Positions 8,246 to 17,123 of a stretch of 64,000 bases of DNA are shown piece after piece. The translations under genes and the position numbers were made by a program. Below the pieces are notes generated by a model, which worked only from the letters and a program-made list of their open reading frames with translations, was not told the DNA's origin and did not search any database. Source of the stretch: CAZOEL01 sp964578835 (lineage in GTDB: Bacteria; Desulfobacterota; Syntrophobacteria; Syntrophobacterales; Syntrophobacteraceae); the NCBI GenBank assembly GCA_964578835.1, contig CAZOEL010000032.1:1-64000 (forward strand), written 5' to 3'. Every line of letters begins with the position of its first letter. Position 1 is the first letter of the stretch.

Positions 8246-10999
8246 ATGAGCGCTATCTTATCCGAAGCCCCGATTGGCGTATTCACTACTGACAGGAACC
8301 TTGTCGTGCGGTCATGGGATGATTGGCTGGCGCAGGCTACCGGCATACCTGTCGCGGATGCATGCGGAAAGACGCTGGGTGAGCTCTTTCCAGACCTCGG
8401 GACGCGCGGACTGCTTCCTCGCTTTGAAAACGTTCTTGCCGGCGTGGTCGAGGTGCTGGCGCCGGCCTTTCACCATTACCTTTTTTCCTGTCCTTTGTCG
8501 GCGCCTTCGAAACGCTTTTCCAACATGCAACAGCGCGTGACCATTGCGCCGTTGCGTGAAGACGATCAAATCGTTGGAACCATTGTAACCATTGAGGATG
8601 TGACTGCTCGTCTCGAAAGGGAGCGAAACATTGCCGAAGAGCTTCACAGTCCCGATGAAGAAACAAGGTTAAAGGCGGCCGAAGAGCTGTCAAAAGAAGA
8701 TTGGCTGGAGCCGGTTCAACCGCTTATGGGGGTGTTGAGCGATGAGAGTTGGCGCGTGCGCCGCGCAGCCGTCGCAGGGCTTGGACGGCGAGGCGATCCG
8801 GAAGCCGTGGCCTCAATGCTTCGCGTTTTGCGCTATGAGCACAGAAATCTGAGTGTTTTGAACAGCGCCCTTCAGGTGCTCTCTATGATGGAAATGGATA
8901 CCATCACGCCCCTGATGGAATTCTTGAAAGATCCGGACGCCGAGTTGCGCGGCTACGCCGCCCTTGCATTGGGGGAGGCATCCAGCAGGGAAGCCGTTCC
9001 CGCACTCCTGGAAGCTTTGAACGATCCGGATCCGAACGTGCGCTACCATGCCGTGGAGGCTCTAGGCAAACTGCGAGCTGCCGATGCCGTGAACGCCCTT
9101 TGCTCCATAGTGGAATCCAAGGACTTCTTTCTTGCGTTCGCTGCTCTGGACGCCTTGATGCGCATCGGCAACCCTCGCGTATGTCCCAGGATCGTTCCGC
9201 TCCTCCAAGACGATCTGTTGAGAGAGCCTGCCGCCGAGGCTCTGGGAAGACTTGGCGATCAGGACGTCGTTGCGCCTCTGGTAGCCTTGTTGAATAGCCG
9301 TGTTGCGCCCGTGCATGTTATTGTCAAAGCTCTTGCTTCTCTTTTCGACCGCTATGAAAGGCTTTATGGGGAGGGCGCGCATATCGCGGATTTCGTGCGG
9401 CAGGCTATTGATGAGACGGGGACCAAGAATCTTATTGACGCTCTGAAAGAGGCCGACGATGAGCAACTGCGCCTGCTTGTGCCTGTTCTGGGTTGGCTCG
9501 AGGACCCATCGGTCGAAAGCGCTCTCACCCGGCAGCTTGGTCTTGCCGCCGTCCGAAAGGAGATAGTCGAAGCTCTGGTCCGATACGGGAAGAGGGTCAC
9601 CCCGCTGCTGGTTAAAGAGCTGTCATCAGACGATGTCGATGTTCGACGTCAGGCGGTAGTGGCTCTGGCGCGCATCGGCGACGTCGGAGCTGTCCCCGCG
9701 CTGGTGGAAGTCTTGAAACGAGACGATGATCTTACGGTTATTGCTGCAAACGCTTTGGCGCAGCTGGGAGATCGCGGCGCTTTCGAAGCTCTCTTGAGCT
9801 TTTTGAGCCATCCCCATTCCGCAGTTCGGTTGGCCGCCATCTCCGCGCTCAATTCCATAGGGCATCCTGATATGCCGGAACATATGATAGGAATGTTGAC
9901 ATCTGACGATCCCCGGCTTCGTGATTCGGCGGTTAGGATTGCAGGATACTTCGGATATCCGGAATGCGCCGACCTGCTCTTCGAAAGATGCCGCGATGCG
10001 GATGAGGGGGTGCGCATGGCTGCTGTAGAGCACATCCCTTACCTTGATGATGAGCGTGTGGGAGCGACTCTTCTGGAAGCTTTCCGGACTGGTTCTCCGA
10101 AGGTTCGCGGAACGGCCGTCCGGGCCATGGCGCATTTGAGCGAGGCGATTGCTCTGCCTTATTTGCTTGAAGCTTTGGAGGACGCCGATGAATGGGTCCG
10201 CTATTTCACTGCGCGCTCCATCGGGAAGCTAAACGTCCGGAACGCGGGCGCTGCAATCAAGGTCGATCTTAGTCTCGCGCTCATGCGGCTCATCCAAGAA
10301 GACCCCGCTCATCATGTTCGGGTGGCGGCGGTGGAGACCCTGGGTCGCATCGGCGAGGCCGACGCCATAGGAGTCCTCGCCCCGCTTACGCGTGTGAAGG
10401 ATCGCGACCTGTCTCGGGCTGCGCTTGAGGCTCTTGGGATCGTCGACCATGATGAGGCGATTCCGCATATCATGGCCGCGCTGCGCTCGCCTGACTCCGC
10501 ATTGAGGCAGGACGCAGTGAGGGCTTTGATCGGATGCGGATCAAGGCAGGCGGTCACCGCCTTGCAGTGGGCGGTTAAGGATAAGGACCCAATGGTGTCG
10601 AAGGCGTCTATAGGAGCCCTCTGCTCCATGGCGAGCGCGGACTCCATCGTTGCTCTGATAAATGTCACTACTGACGACTCGCATCGCGATGCGGCGATCG
10701 AGGCGCTTGCCAAGCTGAGTGAGGAAAAGATAGAGCTTATCGCGCGAGGCCTGACTTCTGTGACTCCTGGAATACGGTGCGCCATAATCGAAGCTCTGGC
10801 GAGAATGAAGCGTCAGAGGGCGACGGAGCTTATAGTAAAGGCGCTGGAAGATAGCGATCCTGCCGTAAGATTGGCTGCAATCCGGGCGCTCAGGCTGCTC
10901 GGCAGCCGCCTGGGGAAGGACAGGCTCAAGGAGCTTTCCATTTCGGACCCTGAACTGAGCGTTCGAGACGCCGCACGCTCGATATTGATAGCCTATTGA
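8246..10999 (+). CDS. PAS-HEAT repeat protein of the chemosensory operon
   Basis: A 917-residue soluble protein. Residues about 1-125 form a PAS domain ending in the typical IVTIEDVTARLERER linker. The rest, about 130-917, is a long solenoid of HEAT/PBS-lyase-like repeats with recurring motifs such as VRRAAVAGLGRRGDPEAV and VRLAAISALNSIG. I estimate roughly two dozen repeats. HEAT solenoids bind proteins and PAS domains sense ligands or redox state, so a sensor-scaffold role for the sensorless methyl-accepting protein is likely; this is inferred from position alone. The gene starts 20 bases after that gene and its end overlaps or abuts cheR. It is not a standard chemotaxis component. Confidence 0.85.
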   Translation: MSAILSEAPIGVFTTDRNLVVRSWDDWLAQATGIPVADACGKTLGELFPDLGTRGLLPRFENVLAGVVEVLAPAFHHYLFSCPLSAPSKRFSNMQQRVTIAPLREDDQIVGTIVTIEDVTARLERERNIAEELHSPDEETRLKAAEELSKEDWLEPVQPLMGVLSDESWRVRRAAVAGLGRRGDPEAVASMLRVLRYEHRNLSVLNSALQVLSMMEMDTITPLMEFLKDPDAELRGYAALALGEASSREAVPALLEALNDPDPNVRYHAVEALGKLRAADAVNALCSIVESKDFFLAFAALDALMRIGNPRVCPRIVPLLQDDLLREPAAEALGRLGDQDVVAPLVALLNSRVAPVHVIVKALASLFDRYERLYGEGAHIADFVRQAIDETGTKNLIDALKEADDEQLRLLVPVLGWLEDPSVESALTRQLGLAAVRKEIVEALVRYGKRVTPLLVKELSSDDVDVRRQAVVALARIGDVGAVPALVEVLKRDDDLTVIAANALAQLGDRGAFEALLSFLSHPHSAVRLAAISALNSIGHPDMPEHMIGMLTSDDPRLRDSAVRIAGYFGYPECADLLFERCRDADEGVRMAAVEHIPYLDDERVGATLLEAFRTGSPKVRGTAVRAMAHLSEAIALPYLLEALEDADEWVRYFTARSIGKLNVRNAGAAIKVDLSLALMRLIQEDPAHHVRVAAVETLGRIGEADAIGVLAPLTRVKDRDLSRAALEALGIVDHDEAIPHIMAALRSPDSALRQDAVRALIGCGSRQAVTALQWAVKDKDPMVSKASIGALCSMASADSIVALINVTTDDSHRDAAIEALAKLSEEKIELIARGLTSVTPGIRCAIIEALARMKRQRATELIVKALEDSDPAVRLAAIRALRLLGSRLGKDRLKELSISDPELSVRDAARSILIAY

Positions 11000-11004
11000 T
11001 TGCC

Positions 11005-11844
11005 ATGCGCTTATATTCCGCCACTCTTTCTATGGACGAGACGGTGTTCCTGCTGTTGCGTGATTTGATCCACGAACGGGCCGGTCTATACTTTGACGAC
11101 ACTAAGAAGGATGTGGTGGCGGATAAGCTGTCCCCTTTCGTTATCGAGCTCGGACTCAGCTCTTTTTTGGATTACTACTATCTTCTCAAATATGACGTAA
11201 GCGCTAAAGCGGAATGGGAAAGGGTCTTCGAAGGGCTTTCCGTTCAGGAAACCTATTTCTGGAGGGAGATGGATCAGATAAGCGCTTTGGTCGATGTCCT
11301 CGTCCCCGAGCATTTTGCCGCTCATCCCAGCGAGCCTTTGCGTATATGGAGCGCAGCCTGTTCGAGCGGAGAAGAGCCGCTGAGCATTGCGATGGCTCTT
11401 GAAGAAGCGGGCTGGTTCGATCGCGTTCCTATCGTGATCAACGCGAGCGACGCAAATCCCCTTGCAATTGCCAAGGCCCGCAAAGGGATGTATCGGGGCC
11501 GGTCGTTCAGAAGTCTTCCTGAGCATCTGATCGCCAGGTATTTTGTCGAAAAAGATGGGTGGATGCAGGTTATCCCCGCGCTGCATCAGAGGATCAGGTG
11601 GACCTCGGCCAATATCGCGTCTGAGGCGGACATAAGCGACCTCGCCACGAGTCATCTGATATTTTGCCGGAATGTGTTTATCTATTTTTCTGAAAAGGCG
11701 GTTCGAAAAACCGTCAATCTCTTTTTGAAGTATATTCTTCCGCCCGGCTATCTCTTTGTCGGAGTCTCGGAATCCTTGTTCAGAATAACGAAGGACTTTG
11801 AACTGAAGGAAATCGGCAGTGCGTTTGTTTATATCAAAAAATAA
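11005..11844 (+). CDS. cheR: chemotaxis protein methyltransferase CheR
   Basis: A 279-residue CheR that methylates glutamates of the methyl-accepting protein using S-adenosylmethionine. It has the N-terminal all-alpha CheR domain (FLLLRDLIHERAGLYF) and the methyltransferase domain with SAACSSGEEPLSIAMAL for the cofactor and FCRNVFIYF at the active site. The length is normal. The ATG at 11005 is chosen; a TTG at 10996 overlapping the previous stop, and an ATG at 11032, are also possible because none has a strong ribosome site. It is translationally coupled to the PAS-HEAT gene. Confidence 0.94.
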   Translation: MRLYSATLSMDETVFLLLRDLIHERAGLYFDDTKKDVVADKLSPFVIELGLSSFLDYYYLLKYDVSAKAEWERVFEGLSVQETYFWREMDQISALVDVLVPEHFAAHPSEPLRIWSAACSSGEEPLSIAMALEEAGWFDRVPIVINASDANPLAIAKARKGMYRGRSFRSLPEHLIARYFVEKDGWMQVIPALHQRIRWTSANIASEADISDLATSHLIFCRNVFIYFSEKAVRKTVNLFLKYILPPGYLFVGVSESLFRITKDFELKEIGSAFVYIKK

Positions 11845-11906
11845 AAGGAAGCATCATCTTCATTCTGCCGGCCGCGGATCTGAAAGTTTGGAGAGGAGTG
11901 GGATAG

Positions 11907-12956
11907 ATGGATAGAGTCCTACGCGTGCTTGTTGTGGATGACTCAGCGTATATCCGCAAAGTGATCAAGCTTATGCTGTCTCGGAGTCCCTTCATTGAGG
12001 TGGTGGGGACCGCGCGCGATGGAGAAGAGGCCTTGGAGCTTGTCGAAGAGCTCAATCCCGATGTGGTGGTTCTTGACATGATCATGCCTACGATGGACGG
12101 GGTCGAATTTCTGAAAAGGCAGATGGCGTTGCGTCCGGTGCCGGTTGTTGTGGTGAGCGTCGAGAGCGAGAGGGGGGAAATGGCGCTTGCCGCCCTGGAT
12201 GCGGGGGCGATAGATTTCGTCCAGAAGCCGACGGCGCTGGCTACCGAGAAGGTTTTCGAGATGAGTGATGAGCTGATCTCAAAGGTTAAATCCGCAGCAA
12301 GCGCGTCCCTTTCATTTTTTAAGACCCTTGGCGTCGAGGATGGCGCAGCGGCTGAAGAAGCGACTTCGCCCATCGTACGATCCGGAAAGATCGATATGGT
12401 TGTCATAGGAATCTCAACCGGTGGACCACAGGCCTTGAAATTTCTCATTCCTCAGTTTCCCGCTGATTTCCCGGCTCCGATTGCCGCCGTTTTACACATG
12501 CCGGTTGGCTATACGCAGATGTATGCTCAAAAGCTCAATGAAATCTCCAAACTGGAAGTGGTTGAAGCTCGCGAGGGAGACCTCGTCCGTCCCGGCCGTA
12601 TGCTGCTCGCGCCAGCCGGCAGGCATTTGAGCTTTCATCGAAAGGAGAACGGAGATGTGGTTGCGCATCTCGACGCCCGTCCCTTCGATACGCTGCACAG
12701 ACCTTCGGTGGACGTCTTGTTCCAGTCGGCAGGCGAGGTTTATCAGGACCGTGTGCTTGGCGTGGTGATGACCGGAATGGGATCGGACGGCAAGCAGGGC
12801 GCTGCATGGATCAAGTCCCAAGGAGGCTTGATTTTCGTTGAGTCTGAAGATACATGCGTGGTCTACGGCATGCCTCGATCCGTTTTCGAAGCAGGCCTGA
12901 GCGACAGGGTCGTACCGCTCGATCGCATGGCGCGGGCTATCATGGAAGCGATATGA
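11907..12956 (+). CDS. cheB: chemotaxis methylesterase CheB
   Basis: A 349-residue two-domain CheB that removes methyl groups (and deamidates Gln) on the methyl-accepting protein when phosphorylated by CheA. The receiver domain has DD at 11-12, phosphoacceptor D57 and K107. The esterase domain has the catalytic triad S170 (GISTGGP), H197 (VLHMPVG) and D294 (TGMGSDG). All key residues are present. The ATG has GGAGAGGAG upstream. It opposes the CheR encoded just before it, giving a complete adaptation loop. Confidence 0.96.
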   Translation: MDRVLRVLVVDDSAYIRKVIKLMLSRSPFIEVVGTARDGEEALELVEELNPDVVVLDMIMPTMDGVEFLKRQMALRPVPVVVVSVESERGEMALAALDAGAIDFVQKPTALATEKVFEMSDELISKVKSAASASLSFFKTLGVEDGAAAEEATSPIVRSGKIDMVVIGISTGGPQALKFLIPQFPADFPAPIAAVLHMPVGYTQMYAQKLNEISKLEVVEAREGDLVRPGRMLLAPAGRHLSFHRKENGDVVAHLDARPFDTLHRPSVDVLFQSAGEVYQDRVLGVVMTGMGSDGKQGAAWIKSQGGLIFVESEDTCVVYGMPRSVFEAGLSDRVVPLDRMARAIMEAI

Positions 12957-13064
12957 AAGCGCGACGAATAGAGGGAAAGATAATCGATGAAAAAGAACCG
13001 GCGCATGGGGATGATACTCCTCAATGTGCGGGTGTCTGCTTCATCGCTCCAAAGGGGTTGTGCA

Positions 13065-13424
13065 ATGCCTAAAATTCTCATCGTAGATGATTCTGCGCTG
13101 GCCCGGCGAACGATGCGCAGGATTCTGGAATCTGCAGGAAATGAAGTGATCGAAGCCGAAGATGGCATTACCGGCATAGAAAGCTACTTTCTTGAAAAGC
13201 CGGATCTTGTCGTTCTGGACTTGACTATGCCCGATATGAATGGCCTGAAGGTCCTCGAACAGCTGCGCGAGATGGATGCGCAGGCGCGTATCCTTGTAGC
13301 TACGGCTGATATTCAGACTTCGTCCAAGATCATGGCGGAAGAGGCCGGCGCACGGGGTTTTATCACCAAACCTTACGATCCCGACATTGTTTTAGGTATG
13401 GTGCGCTCTGTGCTGGCAGTATGA
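13065..13424 (+). CDS. cheY: second CheY-like response regulator
   Basis: A 119-residue lone receiver domain with acidic residues D8-D9, phosphoacceptor D52 (VLDLTMP), T80 and K102 (TKPYDP). The ATG at 13065 gives the normal receiver N-terminus (MPKILIVDDS) and has AGGGG upstream; earlier in-frame starts add an unrelated tail. It lies between cheB and cheC. With the first CheY, the system has two possible phosphate acceptors, one of which may be a phosphate sink; which is the output cannot be told from sequence. Confidence 0.92.
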   Translation: MPKILIVDDSALARRTMRRILESAGNEVIEAEDGITGIESYFLEKPDLVVLDLTMPDMNGLKVLEQLREMDAQARILVATADIQTSSKIMAEEAGARGFITKPYDPDIVLGMVRSVLAV

Positions 13425-13494
13425 GCAGGGACGAAAATGCGGCGAACGCATGCTTGCGATTCGGTCTCAAAGACGTATGGACGGAGATAAGATA

Positions 13495-14097
13495 ATGAAC
13501 CTGACTGACCGGCAGAAAGACTCATTGGTTGAGTTGATCAATATAGCATTTGGAAGAGCTGCGGCTTCCCTTTCGCGGCTGACCGGCCAAAGAGTGGTCT
13601 TAAGCGCGCCGAAAGTATCCTTACATCCGATTCATGAACTGACTGGCCTGTTCAGTGAAATGCTGGAGGGGGATGTAGCCACCGTTCATCAGATCTTTAA
13701 AGGATCCGTAGCCGGCAATGCGCTCCTGCTGGTGGACTATAACGGGGCGGTCGCTCTGTCGAGAATGCTTTCAGAGGATAGGGAATCAACGTCCAAACTG
13801 GATCAAACCGACCGGGATGTATTGACCGAAGTCGGCAACATTCTTTTGAACGCCTGTCTTGGCACATTCGGCAACCTGCTGCAGGTGCACATCTCGTTTT
13901 CCGTCCCCAGGATGCACGTCAAGTCACTCAATGCGCTCCTGGATTCCCTCATTATTGACAGCGAAGAGCTTCAATACGCGCTGGTGGTCGCCACGAGCTT
14001 CAACATTCATGAAAGCGGCGTGAACGGATTTTTGGTAATGGTTCTGGGAGTCGCTTCTCTTGACCACCTCATTGAGGCGGTTGAAAGACTTGGATAA
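13495..14097 (+). CDS. cheC: CheC-type CheY-P phosphatase with two active sites
   Basis: A 200-residue CheC-family protein that hydrolyses phospho-CheY. Both halves match the family signature D/S-x3-E-x2-N-x22-P exactly: DSLVELIN with Pro 23 positions after the Asn, and DVLTEVGN likewise. Two intact sites are the hallmark of CheC, as opposed to CheX. The ATG at 13495 has GGAG eight bases upstream; the longer frame from 13450 is unlikely. It follows cheY directly and closes the chemosensory cluster. No cheD, the usual CheC partner, is seen here. Confidence 0.9.
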   Translation: MNLTDRQKDSLVELINIAFGRAAASLSRLTGQRVVLSAPKVSLHPIHELTGLFSEMLEGDVATVHQIFKGSVAGNALLLVDYNGAVALSRMLSEDRESTSKLDQTDRDVLTEVGNILLNACLGTFGNLLQVHISFSVPRMHVKSLNALLDSLIIDSEELQYALVVATSFNIHESGVNGFLVMVLGVASLDHLIEAVERLG

Positions 14098-14353
14098 GGC
14101 GCGTCCAGTCCCTCAAAAGCCGGCCATGGAGCGTCTCGGGTAGTGAATAACGTGGTAGCGCGGTTCTGTATCTCGTAAGCAATATGTGGGGTCTTTAATA
14201 CATGAGTGCTATGGGCAAAAATACAGTGATCTACCAATAGTGCGGGAGAACGGAGCGCAATTATATTGAAAATTCATGAGCAGCCTTTCTTGTCCTTATA
14301 GACTAACGGCTCTGCTTGCAGGGCTTCAGTAGAAAAGATTGCGAGGATGGGTC

Positions 14354-15043
14354 ATGATCAACAATGAATTGCTGCAGCTTCGAGACAAGCTTCTTTTAGA
14401 GCGTAAAGAGATCCTTGACAGGATCCGTGAGGTGGATGTGGCCGTGAGGACGCTGAGCGAGCCGGAAATCGAGCTCGAAGAAGGAGTCCAAAAGAAGGTC
14501 ATCAGTGATTTCTACGGACATCTTAGCGCTGAGTCCAGATCGAGGATCGGGCTCATTGATCTTGCCATGAGGAAGATGGCCGTGGGGGACTATGGGATTT
14601 GCGAATCGTGCGGCGACGACATTCCCGAGAGAAGGCTCCACGCCGTCCCGTGGGCGCGCCTTTGCATCGGATGCGCCAGAGACCATGAAAGAAAGAAAGA
14701 GACGCTGCCGGAGCCCGGATTGGTGATTCCCGCTGCGAAGATCCCGGATGAATATGCAAGATTGCCCAAAGAAGAGCTCCTCAAGCTCATCCATGACAGG
14801 ATTGCCGCCCACCTCGACCTCGATGCTCAAAACATGGAGATATCCACACACAAGGGAGTCATTCACCTTGAAGGGACCATCCAGAGCGAGGAGGATCGGG
14901 AGATCATCCTTCGAGTGTTGACAGAAGAAATGAAGATCGATGCCGTGCTCGATCTGATGCAGGTGGACGACTTCTCGGAGGAGGACGTCATCGATTACAG
15001 CTCGGACCCCTCAGAGGAGCCGCTTGCCGATTACACGATGTAA
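14354..15043 (+). CDS. DksA/TraR-type zinc-finger protein fused to a BON-like domain
   Basis: A 229-residue protein. Residues about 1-115 resemble the DksA/TraR family: a coiled-coil N-terminus and a four-cysteine zinc finger (C83, C86, C104, C107). Residues about 140-205 (AHLDLDAQNMEISTHKGVIHLEG and onwards) resemble a BON domain, followed by an acidic tail. BON domains usually bind membranes or lipids and occur mostly in envelope proteins, so joining one to an RNA-polymerase-type zinc finger is unusual. I see no signal peptide. The ATG has GAGG seven bases upstream; a TTG at 14339 would add five residues. The function is unknown. Confidence 0.8.
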   Translation: MINNELLQLRDKLLLERKEILDRIREVDVAVRTLSEPEIELEEGVQKKVISDFYGHLSAESRSRIGLIDLAMRKMAVGDYGICESCGDDIPERRLHAVPWARLCIGCARDHERKKETLPEPGLVIPAAKIPDEYARLPKEELLKLIHDRIAAHLDLDAQNMEISTHKGVIHLEGTIQSEEDREIILRVLTEEMKIDAVLDLMQVDDFSEEDVIDYSSDPSEEPLADYTM

Positions 15044-15096
15044 ACGAAGCATGGCGCAAGCAGGCGTAATTCGGCATCGGTTTGATCGGATCGTTG

Positions 15097-15132
15097 CCCC
15101 CCTCTCTCCCGTATTTTGGGGGAGAAGGGGGG
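15097..15132. terminator. GC-rich hairpin between convergent genes
   Basis: A C-rich arm at 15097-15110 can pair with a G-rich arm at 15118-15132 around a seven-base loop. It sits between the convergent ends of the zinc-finger/BON gene and ettA, where a shared terminator is expected. There is no T run on either side, so intrinsic termination is uncertain. Confidence 0.4.
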
Positions 15133-15204
15133 ACAATGAGGGCTTAGCGCAAGGAAGCGCTTCTTTGCCCCGCAAACAAGCTCTCAATCATTCCAGCCCC
15201 CTTG

Positions 15205-16890
<1,686 letters not shown>

Positions 16891-17123
16891 GCGCTTGGTA
16901 TATCCTCCTACACAGAGAGTATGTATCGCTTCGATGCTGCTCTTTACAGTCGCTCACAGTCAGCAAGATAGAAAGAAGCATCAAATTCAAGCAAAAAAAA
17001 TAGCATAACTCTTTTCCTCGGATGGGTAAATTCTCAAGAAGGCAAAAAATCAGGCTTTGTTGACAGAGCCGGTCGGACTTGATAGCTTCTACCGCATTTT
17101 TAATTACGTCGATAGGAGGTTTG

